A DNA stretch of 44,146 nucleotides from Candidatus Alloscillospira gallinarum (GTDB taxonomy: Bacteria > Bacillota > Clostridia > Oscillospirales > Oscillospiraceae). The stretch is taken from positions 1 to 44,146 of the forward strand of contig CAJFTV010000087.1 in assembly GCA_904420055.1 (NCBI GenBank). The letters are read 5' to 3'. Both the position numbers and the translations under genes were made by a program. The notes under the pieces are model-generated. The model was given only the letters and a program-made list of their open reading frames with translations, did not search any database and was not told where the DNA came from. This document shows positions 33,556 through 42,002 of the stretch, piece by piece; positions within the stretch are counted from its first letter, which is position 1, and every line of letters starts with the position of its first letter.

Positions 33556-34266
33556 ATGTCAGAAACAGTATTTCAAAGCATGAGAGAAAACGTGGATAAA
33601 ATACGGGAAACCATGTACAGGGCCGCTGAACAGGCCGGCCGAAATCCGGAGGATATACTCCTCTGCGCGGCCTGCAAAACTCGCACTATTGAGGAAGTAA
33701 AATTCAGCGCCGGACTTGACATTGACCTCTTTGGGGAAAATCACGCCCAGGAGCTCACAGAAAAATATGATGCCGGGGCATATCTCAAAAAGCCCTCACA
33801 TTTTATAGGTCATCTCCAGACAAACAAGGTGAAAAAAGTTGTGGGCAGAGCCTCCCTTATCCAGAGTGTGGACAGTCCCCGGCTTTTGGCGGCTGTCTCG
33901 TCAGAAGCTGAAAAGCGGGGGATTACCCAGGACATACTTTTAGAGGTAAACATCGGCGGCGAGGACAGCAAAAGCGGCACAACCTCCGAAGAGCTCTGGA
34001 GCCTTGCCGACAATGCAGCCGGCACTTCAAATGTGCGCGTCCGCGGGCTAATGGCCATTCCACCCATGAGTGACAGCGAGACTGTTATGCGCGGGTATTT
34101 TGCGGATATGCGGCACCTCTTTGAAAAGCTGCGTGAGAGGTATCCCGATTTTCCGGCTGACACCCTGTCCATGGGTATGAGCCATGATTACCCCTGGGCA
34201 ATTGCCGAGGGCAGCACCATGGTGCGTATCGGCAGCGCCATTTACGGTCCGCGGGTATACAGGTAA
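33556..34266 (+). CDS. YggS/PLPBP family PLP homeostasis protein
   Basis: A 236-residue protein with the fold of the N-terminal domain of alanine racemase. The PLP lysine is in LCAACKTRTIEEV (about 36-48). GENHAQELTEK, HFIGHLQTNKVKKV, the SMGMSHDYPWAIAEGSTMVRIGSAIYG ending and overall length are typical. The family keeps free PLP and amino acid pools balanced and has no proven catalysis. AGGAGG lies seven bases before the ATG. It follows GNAT by 49 bases and is closed by a strong hairpin. Confidence 0.92.
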   Translation: MSETVFQSMRENVDKIRETMYRAAEQAGRNPEDILLCAACKTRTIEEVKFSAGLDIDLFGENHAQELTEKYDAGAYLKKPSHFIGHLQTNKVKKVVGRASLIQSVDSPRLLAAVSSEAEKRGITQDILLEVNIGGEDSKSGTTSEELWSLADNAAGTSNVRVRGLMAIPPMSDSETVMRGYFADMRHLFEKLRERYPDFPADTLSMGMSHDYPWAIAEGSTMVRIGSAIYGPRVYR

Positions 34267-34293
34267 TTTTATTTATGTGACATTATAAAATCA

Positions 34294-34327
34294 AACTCCC
34301 CGAAACGTATAGCCGTTTCGGGGAGTT
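34294..34327 (+). terminator. Hairpin terminator after yggS
   Basis: AACTCCCCGAAACG and its exact complement form a 14-bp stem around TATAGC. The following CTCTATT is only weakly T-rich. From 34328 to 34450 I see nothing else. Confidence 0.65.
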
Positions 34328-34451
34328 CTCTATTACATAATATTTAGTGTCTTTTTCTAAGTCCATTCTATATGTGGACCAATAACAATTACATGCGATA
34401 TCACGCAAAGCATTAAGAGCATAAAATACCCTCAGCCCTTGAAAATACAGG

Positions 34452-34482
34452 AAAAAGCCCTGTAACCACTGAGGTTACAGGA
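34452..34482 (-). terminator. Terminator of tRNA-Gly
   Basis: On the minus strand CCTGTAACC and GGTTACAGG form a 9-bp stem with a 5-base loop, followed by GCTTTTT. It lies about ten bases after the CCA end of the tRNA. Confidence 0.8.
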
Positions 34483-34491
34483 CTATTATAA

Positions 34492-34565
34492 TGGAGCGGG
34501 TAATGGGAGTTGAACCCACCTGTCAAGCTTGGGAAGCTTGCATTCTACCGATGAACTATACCCGC
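34492..34565 (-). tRNA. tRNA-Gly (anticodon CCC)
   Basis: A full cloverleaf on the minus strand. The acceptor stem GCGGGTA pairs with TACCCGC. The anticodon stem CAAGC/GCTTG encloses the loop TTCCCAA, with anticodon CCC reading GGG. The T-arm GTGGG-TTCAACT-CCCAT is present, and T plus an encoded CCA close the gene. It is a monocistronic tRNA gene with its own promoter and terminator, downstream of the Na/Pi symporter gene. Confidence 0.95.
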
Positions 34566-34578
34566 CGATGTGCTATTT

Positions 34579-34607
34579 ATCATACCACACCGATGACATA
34601 AAATCAA
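34579..34607 (-). promoter_or_regulatory. Promoter of tRNA-Gly
   Basis: On the minus strand TTGATT (34602-34607), 17 bases and TATGAT (34579-34584) place the start point about seven bases before the mature tRNA end. Confidence 0.75.
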
Positions 34608-34633
34608 GTACAAAATAGACGCACTTAAACATA

Positions 34634-36436
34634 TCATTCATTTTCGCTGTCGGTCTTTGTCCCGTTATCTTCACTCTCCGGGAACGCGTAGCGCTCGCGG
34701 TATCTCTCATACCGCCGCTCAAAGTCTCCGCTGGCCTCAGAAGTGCCCGACTTGAGCTCTCCCAAAAATTTGTGTGTGTTGTACGTGTCCTCAGACACCT
34801 GAATCATCTCAACGGCAATATTGGAGCAGTGGTCAGCAATCCTCTCAAAATTCGTGAGGAGGTCATTCAGCACAAAGCCGTATTCAATTGTACAGCTTCC
34901 CGCCCTAAGGCGTTCCACATGGCGTGTCTTCACCTCACGCACGAGCCCGTCGATTACCTGCTCCTGAGGCTCTATCTTTCCGGCAAGGGCAAGGTCACGG
35001 TTTACAAACGCCTTTTCTGTGCGGTCTACTATATCTGACACTGCCTTTCTCAAGACCCGCAGTTCCTCCTGCGCCTGGCTTGAGAAGTTTATTTTTTTAT
35101 CCTCTATCTCCTGTGCCGTTTTGAGAAGGTTCAGTGCATGGTCTCCAATACGCTCAAAGTCACCAATCACGTGCAGAAGGGTATTGACTGTACAGTTGTC
35201 GTCATGATTAAGCTGATACGCCGACAGCTTTACAAGATATGTCCCCAGCATATCCTCATACTGATCCACGTGTGCCTCACATTCCTCAGCCATCTTTGCT
35301 TTTGAAGCGTCCCACTTCTCTGTGACATCAAGAGCGTTTACAAGCATTGTTCTTGACATCTCAAACATGTCGCATGCCACAGCCCTTGCCCGCTCTGCGG
35401 CAACACCAGGTGTGGCAAAAAGGCGCTCATCCAGTACGGCAGTCTGTTCCCCTGCCACTTTCTTGTCTCTCACAGTCATTGTTGCCAATTTTTCAAGGCC
35501 GCGTGTGAACGGCATTAATATGGCAGTAGTTATCACGTTAAATGTAGTGTGAACGATAGCTATACCCAATTCCGAAGTCGGCTGACCCAAAAATGGCCAC
35601 GGCACAATGGCGTTTATCCCGTAGAACAGGCACAGGAACACTATGACGCCTATAATGTTAAAATATAAATGTACCATTGCAACCCTTTTCGCATCTTTAT
35701 TCGCGCCCACAGAAGAAATAAGTGCCGTGACACATGTACCTATATTCTGCCCCATAATTATTGGTATTGCAGAAGAAAATGTCACTATTCCCGTGGCAGA
35801 AAGTGCCTGAAGGATACCAACACTTGCCGAAGAGGACTGAATAATTCCGGTGAGAACTGCTCCTACTAAAACTCCCAGTACGGGATTTGAGAACTTCAAA
35901 AACAGAGATGTAAACCACGCCTCGTCCTTTAAGGGCTCCATTGCCCCGGACATTGTCTCCATTCCGAACATAAGCACCGTAAATCCCAGCATTATAGTGC
36001 CTACTCCCTTTTTCTTATCGCTCTTAGAGAACATACACAGTGCAATACCTATGACCGCAAGTATCGGACTGAAAGACGACGGCTTTAAAAGCTGTATAAA
36101 AAAGCTCTCGCCGTCTATTCCGGAAAGGCTCAAAATCCACGCAGTTACGGTTGTGCCTACATTGCTTCCCATGATAACCGGGATAGCCTGCCTCAGCTGC
36201 ATAATGCCGCTGTTGACAAACCCCACAAGCATGACAGTTGTTGCCGATGATGACTGAATTACGGCGGTTACACCAAGGCCCAGCAAAAATCCGGTGAGTT
36301 TTGACGATGTCATTCTATTCAGCAAGGACTGAAGCTTTCCCCCTGCCTGACGCTCAAGCGCCTTGCCCATTATATCCATTCCAAATAGAAACAGGGCCAG
36401 TCCTCCCAGCAGCGTTAAGAGATTAAAAATGGTCAT
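34634..36436 (-). CDS. Na/Pi cotransporter family protein with PhoU-like domain
   Basis: A 600-residue NptA/YjbB-type sodium-phosphate symporter. The two inverted PNaS repeats carry VIQSSSATTVM (about 59-69) and IIQSSSASVGI (near 200), with about eight to ten membrane helices up to residue 330. The cytosolic C-terminal half (about 350-570) is a PhoU-like helical domain with repeated E/DxxxD metal-binding patterns. Phosphate uptake or export is expected. Polyphosphate genes at 3-6 kb make phosphate storage a sensible context. AAGGGG precedes ATG. Confidence 0.92.
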   Translation of the reverse strand: MTIFNLLTLLGGLALFLFGMDIMGKALERQAGGKLQSLLNRMTSSKLTGFLLGLGVTAVIQSSSATTVMLVGFVNSGIMQLRQAIPVIMGSNVGTTVTAWILSLSGIDGESFFIQLLKPSSFSPILAVIGIALCMFSKSDKKKGVGTIMLGFTVLMFGMETMSGAMEPLKDEAWFTSLFLKFSNPVLGVLVGAVLTGIIQSSSASVGILQALSATGIVTFSSAIPIIMGQNIGTCVTALISSVGANKDAKRVAMVHLYFNIIGVIVFLCLFYGINAIVPWPFLGQPTSELGIAIVHTTFNVITTAILMPFTRGLEKLATMTVRDKKVAGEQTAVLDERLFATPGVAAERARAVACDMFEMSRTMLVNALDVTEKWDASKAKMAEECEAHVDQYEDMLGTYLVKLSAYQLNHDDNCTVNTLLHVIGDFERIGDHALNLLKTAQEIEDKKINFSSQAQEELRVLRKAVSDIVDRTEKAFVNRDLALAGKIEPQEQVIDGLVREVKTRHVERLRAGSCTIEYGFVLNDLLTNFERIADHCSNIAVEMIQVSEDTYNTHKFLGELKSGTSEASGDFERRYERYRERYAFPESEDNGTKTDSENE

Positions 36437-36523
36437 TTACAAACCCCTTCCACATTCCTTTACATTTTTTATACATACATTTTACAATTAATTTTCCGCT
36501 AAGTAAATATCAAATATGGGGTT

Positions 36524-36552
36524 TATTTACAGGCTTTTTCAAATCTTGTCAA
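36524..36552 (-). promoter_or_regulatory. Promoter of the Na/Pi symporter gene
   Basis: On the minus strand TTGACA (36547-36552), 17 bases and TAAATA (36524-36529) give a good sigma-A promoter with an 80-base leader. A weaker alternative, TTTACT-17-TAAAAT, lies at 36479-36507. Confidence 0.6.
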
Positions 36553-36691
36553 TTTTCACATAAAACAAGCTATCATATTGCCCAATATAGGCGCATATTT
36601 CTGTACAAAACAATTTTGGCAGCCAATCGCGGTCAAACTGTCTTTGTCCGCTACAAAGCCCGCCGCCCTGGGCGGCAGAATGGAGAGTAAC

Positions 36692-37921
36692 ATGAAAAAA
36701 GTCGTATCAATTTTACTGGCGGTATGCCTTGCAATCGTATTTCCTGTCACGTTCTACGCCGATGATGACGGAGGTTTTCTGGACTTTACAGACAATGAAG
36801 ACGTTGACGCGTCTGTATTCTTTGATTTTGCCGAGAGCGCAGACGCTGCCGGGGAACCGCAGATTTCCGCTCCATCTGCAATTCTCATGGAAAAGAGCAC
36901 AGGCACTGTAATATACGAAAAAGACGCCGATAACAAGATGGAGCCGGCAAGCGTTACAAAGGTAATGACCATTCTTCTCATCGTAGAGGCAATAGAAAGC
37001 GGCAGCCTGTCATTAGACGAAATGGTTACATGCTCCACCCGCGCCTCCTCTATGGGCGGCTCTCAGATATATCTCAAGGAAAACGAACAGCTCAGTGTCC
37101 AGGAAATGCTGAAATCCATTGTGGTGGCCTCTGCAAACGACGCCGCCGTGGCAATGGCGGAGCACATGTGCGGCACTGAAGACGTGTTTGTCACTAAAAT
37201 GAATGAGCGCGCGGCACAGCTCGGCATGACAAACACCAATTTCACAAACTGCACCGGCCTTATGGACGATGAAACTCACGTAACAACCGCAAGGGATATC
37301 GCAATCATGTCACGCGAGCTCATATCCCACGACATGATAAAGGACTACACGACAATCTGGATGGACACCGTGCGGAACGGCGAATTTGGACTTACAAATA
37401 CAAATAAGCTTGTGCGTTATTACGAGGGGGCCACAGGCCTTAAAACAGGCTTTACAAACCGGAGCATGTACTGTCTTTCCGCCACGGCGGAGCGAGACGG
37501 CATGGAGCTTATCGCCGTTATAATGCATGGTGAGACAAGTGCTCAGCGCTTTGAGGACGCAAAGTCGCTTTTAAACTACGGATTTGCAAATTACACCGTT
37601 ATCGACACCTCACCCGACTCCCCTCTCCCTCCTGTAATGGTTGAGCTCGGAAAAGCCGCCACAGTACAGCCTGTAACATCGGCACACGAAAATATGCTCA
37701 TTCCAAAGGGAAACGCAACCAACATCAACAAAACTGTGGAGCTCTCTGAAAAAGTGAGCGCACCTGTAAATGCCGGCGACAAGCTGGGCACAGTTACAAT
37801 TTACAACGGCGAAGAAGCAATCTACTCCTATGACCTTGTGGCCGGAGACAGTGTTGAACGTCTGACCTTCCCGGATATATTAATAAAGTTTTCACAACTT
37901 TTGTTTAATAAGTCATTGTAA
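36692..37921 (+). CDS. dacF: D-alanyl-D-alanine carboxypeptidase (DacF/PBP5 type)
   Basis: A 409-residue class C low-molecular-mass penicillin-binding protein that trims the terminal D-Ala of peptidoglycan pentapeptides. A signal peptide (MKKVVSILLAVCLAIVFPVTFYA) is followed by an acidic linker, then the catalytic triad of motifs: Ser87-Val-Thr-Lys90, Ser147-Ala-Asn149 and Lys251-Thr-Gly253. A C-terminal beta domain (about 310-390) ends in a hydrophobic/basic tail for membrane contact. ATG 36692 is used because GGAG lies just upstream; the longer frame from 36578 has no signal peptide. A GCCGCC/GGCGGC hairpin (36662-36676) lies in the leader. Confidence 0.93.
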   Translation: MKKVVSILLAVCLAIVFPVTFYADDDGGFLDFTDNEDVDASVFFDFAESADAAGEPQISAPSAILMEKSTGTVIYEKDADNKMEPASVTKVMTILLIVEAIESGSLSLDEMVTCSTRASSMGGSQIYLKENEQLSVQEMLKSIVVASANDAAVAMAEHMCGTEDVFVTKMNERAAQLGMTNTNFTNCTGLMDDETHVTTARDIAIMSRELISHDMIKDYTTIWMDTVRNGEFGLTNTNKLVRYYEGATGLKTGFTNRSMYCLSATAERDGMELIAVIMHGETSAQRFEDAKSLLNYGFANYTVIDTSPDSPLPPVMVELGKAATVQPVTSAHENMLIPKGNATNINKTVELSEKVSAPVNAGDKLGTVTIYNGEEAIYSYDLVAGDSVERLTFPDILIKFSQLLFNKSL

Positions 37922-37944
37922 ATGGGGCTGTAATGGGGTAAAAT
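37916..37944 (+). promoter_or_regulatory. Promoter of pgi
   Basis: TTGTAA (37916-37921), 17 bases and TAAAAT (37939-37944) overlap the stop codon of dacF and lie about 35 bases before pgi. Confidence 0.65.
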
Positions 37945-37980
37945 GCTCTCTGTTAGTTTACTGGATTTAGGAGCTTACAT

Positions 37981-39240
37981 ATGATAAAAACAGATTTTTC
38001 AGGCGTAGACGGTTTCTCCATATTCCCGCAGTTTGAGAATGCGGAAAGCGCATGCCGGACAGTAACCGACCCCGGCGGCATATACGCAGAATACAACGGC
38101 TGGGCAGACCTTCCCGACACAATATCTGAAAACCTGCTCACAGAGATAACAAACACTGCCAAGGAAATTAACAGTCAGTCAAAAGTTGTTGTTATTCTGG
38201 GCGCCGGAGGCTCATATTTAGGGGCCAAGGCTGCCATTGATTTCCTGTACTCCCCAAATTATAACCTAATAAGAAAAAATACACCTATAATCTTTTTTGC
38301 AGGTGACAATCTCTCCGCTGAATACCTTCAGCAGATAATGCACTTTGTCATTTCAAAAGATTTTTCGGTTCTGGCAATTTCAAAATCCGGACGCACACTT
38401 GAGACATCGGTTGCCTTCCGTACATTTCAAAGTCTCTTAAAAGCGAAGTACGGCACCGGCGCTGCGGCACGCACCTACATAATAACCGACCGTAACCGGG
38501 GCGCGTTCCGCAAATACGCGGACGAAAACGGCTGTACAAGTTTTGAGGTGCCGGAGAATATCGGCGGCCGATACAGCGTTCTGACTCCCGTCGGCCTCCT
38601 GCCAATGGCCATATCCGGTATTGACATACGTGAGGTTGTTGCCGGCGCTTCAGATGAGCGCAAAAACGGGCATGACAGAGCTGTTCAATACGCTGCGTAC
38701 CGCCAGGCTCTTTACAGCGTGGGTAAAAAGATGGAATTTCTGTGCGCCTTTGAGCACAACTGCCGCTGCTTCGGCGAGTGGTGGCGCCAGCTCTTTGCCG
38801 AGAGTGAGGGCAAAAACGGACAGGGGATTTTTCCCGTTTTCTGCGATTACACCTCTGACATGCACTCAATCGGCCAGTACATTCAGGAGGGAGAGCGCTC
38901 AATGTTTGAGACCTTCCTCTGCTTTGAGGAGGGGCGCGCGCACCTGCTGGTGCCGGAGTGCGATATTGACGACGGGTATGACCGTCTTGCCGGAATTGAT
39001 TTTAACATCATGAACCGCGCTGTTGCAGACGGAATAGCAGATGCGCACATCTCCGGTCAGGTTCCGGTAATACAGCTCACTCTGCCGTGCATATCCCCAA
39101 GGTCGCTTGGCGCGCTGTTTTACTTCTTCGAGCTCTCCTGTGGCATATCCGCCCACATGGCAGGCGTAAATCCATTTGACCAGCCCGGTGTTGAAGCCTA
39201 TAAAAAGAACTTTTTCCCCTTTCTGGAAAAGCTGATTTAA
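37981..39240 (+). CDS. pgi: Glucose-6-phosphate isomerase
   Basis: A 419-residue isomerase interconverting glucose-6-phosphate and fructose-6-phosphate, somewhat shorter than the usual 450-residue Gram-positive form. Sugar-isomerase domains show VVILGAGGSYLGAKA, SKSGRTLETSVAFR, the signature ENIGGRYSVLTPVGLLP (about 195-211) and CDYTSDMHSIGQYIQEGERSMFET with the catalytic His and Glu. EAYKKNFF near the end carries the catalytic Lys. The phosphate loop has Arg where SKSGTT is usual, a small oddity. GGAG precedes ATG. Confidence 0.92.
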   Translation: MIKTDFSGVDGFSIFPQFENAESACRTVTDPGGIYAEYNGWADLPDTISENLLTEITNTAKEINSQSKVVVILGAGGSYLGAKAAIDFLYSPNYNLIRKNTPIIFFAGDNLSAEYLQQIMHFVISKDFSVLAISKSGRTLETSVAFRTFQSLLKAKYGTGAAARTYIITDRNRGAFRKYADENGCTSFEVPENIGGRYSVLTPVGLLPMAISGIDIREVVAGASDERKNGHDRAVQYAAYRQALYSVGKKMEFLCAFEHNCRCFGEWWRQLFAESEGKNGQGIFPVFCDYTSDMHSIGQYIQEGERSMFETFLCFEEGRAHLLVPECDIDDGYDRLAGIDFNIMNRAVADGIADAHISGQVPVIQLTLPCISPRSLGALFYFFELSCGISAHMAGVNPFDQPGVEAYKKNFFPFLEKLI

Positions 39241-39278
39241 CACCTTGCACAAATTCACAGTTTTTTCATAGTTTCATG

Positions 39279-39307
39279 TTGCCAAATGCGCATAAACATG
39301 TTAGAAT
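39279..39307 (+). promoter_or_regulatory. Promoter of the P-loop protein gene
   Basis: TTGCCA (39279-39284), 17 bases and TAGAAT (39302-39307) lie 34 bases before the start codon. Confidence 0.65.
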
Positions 39308-39340
39308 AAATCAACCAGAAAAAATAAAGGGGTGTTCAAT

Positions 39341-39751
39341 TTGGTTAAAGTAATTATGGGTCTTAAGGGCTCCGGAAAAACCAAAAAACTTATTGATTTA
39401 ATAAACGAAACCTCAAAAGATGAGCACGAAAATATCGTGTGCATCGAGCGGAAAGCGCAGCTCACCTATGACCTTCCGTACACCGTGCGCCTTGTAACAG
39501 CTTCTGATTATAACCTCAACAATTATGAGGTGCTCAAGGGCTTTATAAGCGGACTGCACGCCGGAAATTATGATATAACCCATATCTTTATCGACAACCT
39601 CTTCAAAATCGTTGATTCTACCTATGACGCCGCGGCTGAAGAATTTGTCGCCTGGTGCGAGGCATTTTCCGAAAAGGAAAAGGTCAATTTCACAATGACT
39701 CTCAGCGCGGACGTATCTCTTGCCTCCGACAAGGTGAAGGCCCTTTTTTAA
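39341..39751 (+). CDS. Small conserved P-loop protein, unknown function
   Basis: A 136-residue single-domain ATP-binding protein. Walker A is GLKGSGKTKK near the N-terminus and Walker B is probably ITHIFIDNL (near 85). The middle has VCIERKAQLTYDLPYTVRLV. I recall similar proteins in Clostridia that are labelled PilT-like without evidence; no ATPase family with a known job fits. It is cytosolic. TTG 39341 is chosen as start with AAGGGG eight bases upstream; GTG 39332 overlaps that site. It has its own promoter and terminator, so it forms a single-gene unit. Confidence 0.75.
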   Translation: MVKVIMGLKGSGKTKKLIDLINETSKDEHENIVCIERKAQLTYDLPYTVRLVTASDYNLNNYEVLKGFISGLHAGNYDITHIFIDNLFKIVDSTYDAAAEEFVAWCEAFSEKEKVNFTMTLSADVSLASDKVKALF

Positions 39752-39769
39752 CCACACTTTAAACCATTT

Positions 39770-39803
39770 AATTCTGCCGCATTGCCTGCGGCAGAATTTT
39801 TTC
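39770..39803 (+). terminator. Terminator of the P-loop protein gene
   Basis: AATTCTGCCGC and its complement form an 11-bp stem with a 7-base loop followed by a T-run. It stands between the P-loop gene and queH. Confidence 0.85.
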
Positions 39804-39816
39804 TGGAGTATTACCC

Positions 39817-40434
39817 ATGAAAACTAATTTTCAGCTTGTTTTGGACGATATCATAAAAAAAGAACAGGCCGCCGGGCGCACGCCAGGTCTCCTGCTCCAC
39901 AGCTGCTGCGGCCCGTGCAGCACATACGTCCTGGAGTATCTCTGCCGGTACTTCAAAATTGACGTATTCTACTATAATCCCAACATATATCCGTCTGAGG
40001 AATTTCAAAGGCGGCTTGAAGCTCAGAAAAAGGTTCTGCACGACATACCGTTTTCCGGCGATATCGGCCTTATCGTCCCGGAATACGTCCCTGAGGAGTT
40101 CTCCAAGGCTGTCTGTGGACTTGAAGCCGAACCGGAGGGCGGCGCGCGCTGTCCTGTATGTTTTTCCCTGCGACTTGAGCGCACCGCCGAATATGCCCTG
40201 ACGCACGGCTATGATTACTTTGGCACTACCCTCACTGTAAGCCCCCACAAAGACGCCCTTATCCTGAACGAGACAGGCAAAGCCCTCGGAGAAAAGTCCG
40301 GAATAAGCTTCCTCTTTTCCGACTTTAAAAAGCGTGAGGGATACAAGCGCAGTACTGTACTGTCCCGGGAATACGGCATCTACCGCCAGGACTACTGCGG
40401 CTGTATCTACTCCCTGAACAGCCGCGGCAAATAA
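39817..40434 (+). CDS. queH: Epoxyqueuosine reductase QueH
   Basis: A 205-residue QueH (formerly DUF208), which reduces epoxyqueuosine to queuosine in the wobble position of GUN tRNAs and replaces the unrelated QueG. The conserved cysteines are present: HSCCGPCS (Cys30, 31, 34), RCPVCFSLRLERTA (Cys112, 115) and YRQDYCGCIYS (Cys194, 196), for an Fe-S cluster and a metal site. TTLTVSPHKD and DFKKREGYKRS are further family marks. GGAG precedes ATG. It is a single-gene unit between two terminators. Confidence 0.93.
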   Translation: MKTNFQLVLDDIIKKEQAAGRTPGLLLHSCCGPCSTYVLEYLCRYFKIDVFYYNPNIYPSEEFQRRLEAQKKVLHDIPFSGDIGLIVPEYVPEEFSKAVCGLEAEPEGGARCPVCFSLRLERTAEYALTHGYDYFGTTLTVSPHKDALILNETGKALGEKSGISFLFSDFKKREGYKRSTVLSREYGIYRQDYCGCIYSLNSRGK

Positions 40435-40442
40435 ATAACCAT

Positions 40443-40494
40443 GACCTCTGTACCATATTTTTCCGGTGCAAGAGGTCTTATTTTTTCTTTTTTG
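40443..40494 (+). terminator. Terminator of queH
   Basis: GACCTCT and AGAGGTC close a stem with an inner ACC/GGT pairing and a T-rich tail (TTATTTTTTCTTTTTT). It starts eight bases past the queH stop. Confidence 0.75.
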
Positions 40495-40537
40495 AATATA
40501 CTCTTTATGCGCATGTCCACATAAGGAGGAGATTTAT

Positions 40538-41803
40538 TTGGAGCTGGCACTTATTCTTTTTGCCGTAACTTACGTCTGCATGATGCTGTTTACCCAATAC
40601 CGTTCATATATCGCCATTATATCCGCCGGGGTATTCATCTCACTTGGTATAATTCCGCTGTCTCAGATAGCCGGCGCCGTGGAGTGGAATGTAATCCTCA
40701 TGATTGGCGGCACAATGGGCACTATGTTTTTCTTTGTAGAGTCTAAAATGCCCGCGCTAATGGCCGACGGCATTCTCTCCCGGACTCCAAATGTGAAGTG
40801 GGCAATTATCGCGCTGTCCCTGTTTTCCGGGCTGATTTCCGCATTTATGGACAACGTTGCAACCGTGCTCATGCTGGCGCCCGTAGCCCTTGCCATCGCC
40901 AAAAAACAAAATGTAAACCCTGTAAGCATGCTGGTCGCCATATCCATATCCTCCAACCTTCAGGGGGCGGCCACACTCGTCGGGGATACTACGTCCATAC
41001 TCATGGGCGGATACGCCGGAATGGACTTTCTCGATTTCTTCTTTTTCCGCGGCAGGATAGGTATTTTCTGGGTTGTGGAGGCAAGCGCCGTGGTCTCCAT
41101 TTTTGTGCTGGCATTCCTCTTCAGAAAAAACAGGCAGTCAATTGTGTCACGGGAAAAGACAAAGGTCACGGATTTTTTCCCCACATATATGCTGCTTCTC
41201 ACCGTTGGGCTTTTAATATTCGCTTCATTCTTCCCAAACAAGCCCGAACTTACAAACGGCTATATATGTGTGGGCATCTTCCTTGTTTGCGTTATTCGCG
41301 AGCTTATTTTCAAGCGCAACTTTAAGGGCATAGCCGGCGCCTTCCGAGAGATTGACTATAAGACACTTTTTTTGCTTGTAGGTCTGTTTATCATAATCGG
41401 CGGAATTAAAAACGCCGGGGTCATTGACGCTATTGCACAGCTGTTTGTAAAAATCTGCGGCAACAACCTGTTTCTAACCTACACCACAGTCGTGTGGTTT
41501 TCAGTTGCCATCTCGTCGTTTATTGACAATATCCCATACGTCGCCACAATGCTCCCCGTCGTTACAGGCATGGCGTCACTGATGAATATAGAGCCCTTTA
41601 TCCTTTACTTTGGCCTGCTCTCCGGCGCGACTCTCGGCGGAAATATAACCCCAATAGGTGCCTCAGCAAATATTGCCGCTCTTGGTATCCTTGAAAAAAA
41701 CGGTTATTTCGTAAAACCGGGCCAGTTTATGAAAATAAGCGTTCCCTTTACTCTGGCCGCTGTATTTACAGGATATATCCTAATCTGGATAATCTGGGCA
41801 TAA
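40538..41803 (+). CDS. SLC13/ArsB/NhaD-type ion permease
   Basis: A 421-residue integral membrane protein with about ten to eleven helices in two related halves, the layout of the ion transporter superfamily (CitMHS, ArsB, NhaD). Each half has a re-entrant segment with SAFMDNVATVLMLAP (near 105) and SSFIDNIPYVATMLP (near 327), followed by a glycine/serine-rich turn, GATLGGNITPIGASANI (near 362). The transported ion, such as a dicarboxylate, sodium or arsenite, cannot be decided, and no arsenic genes are nearby. The start is TTG at 40538, with AGGAGG eight bases upstream. Confidence 0.85.
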   Translation: MELALILFAVTYVCMMLFTQYRSYIAIISAGVFISLGIIPLSQIAGAVEWNVILMIGGTMGTMFFFVESKMPALMADGILSRTPNVKWAIIALSLFSGLISAFMDNVATVLMLAPVALAIAKKQNVNPVSMLVAISISSNLQGAATLVGDTTSILMGGYAGMDFLDFFFFRGRIGIFWVVEASAVVSIFVLAFLFRKNRQSIVSREKTKVTDFFPTYMLLLTVGLLIFASFFPNKPELTNGYICVGIFLVCVIRELIFKRNFKGIAGAFREIDYKTLFLLVGLFIIIGGIKNAGVIDAIAQLFVKICGNNLFLTYTTVVWFSVAISSFIDNIPYVATMLPVVTGMASLMNIEPFILYFGLLSGATLGGNITPIGASANIAALGILEKNGYFVKPGQFMKISVPFTLAAVFTGYILIWIIWA

Positions 41804-41805
41804 AG

Positions 41806-41836
41806 CAAAAAGAGACGCCGCGGCGTCTCTTTTTTC
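41806..41836. terminator. Bidirectional terminator
   Basis: AGAGACGCCG and its complement (41811-41830) lie between an A-run and a T-run. It ends the permease on the plus strand and the gloA/small membrane protein transcript on the minus strand. Confidence 0.8.
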
Positions 41837-41851
41837 CATATTTATTATCCC

Positions 41852-41983
41852 TCAATATCTGTATACCTGGTCTTCCCTTTTCATCTGCACACAGTCCAAG
41901 ACTACATTTGCAACTACTACGCCAGCCGTCACACATACGCTGACCGCCATCAAAAGTGACATAATAAATTTTGCTCTTCTCAT
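41852..41983 (-). CDS. Small 43-residue single-span membrane protein
   Basis: A 43-codon minus-strand gene starting MRRAKFIMSLLMAVSVC and ending QMKREDQVYRY. A basic N-terminus precedes one hydrophobic helix (about residues 6-30) and a charged tail, as in small membrane proteins. AAAGGA lies nine bases before ATG. It begins 20 bases after the gloA stop on the same strand and is probably co-transcribed with it. I recognise no family. Two cysteines (17 and 31) lie in and just after the helix. Confidence 0.6.
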   Translation of the reverse strand: MRRAKFIMSLLMAVSVCVTAGVVVANVVLDCVQMKREDQVYRY

Positions 41984-42002
41984 AAATATCAGTCCTTTCC
42001 GT

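Noticed and set aside
36578..36691. Longer N-terminus for the D-Ala-D-Ala carboxypeptidase
   Set aside because: It lacks a binding site and would bury the signal peptide that begins at MKK, position 36692.
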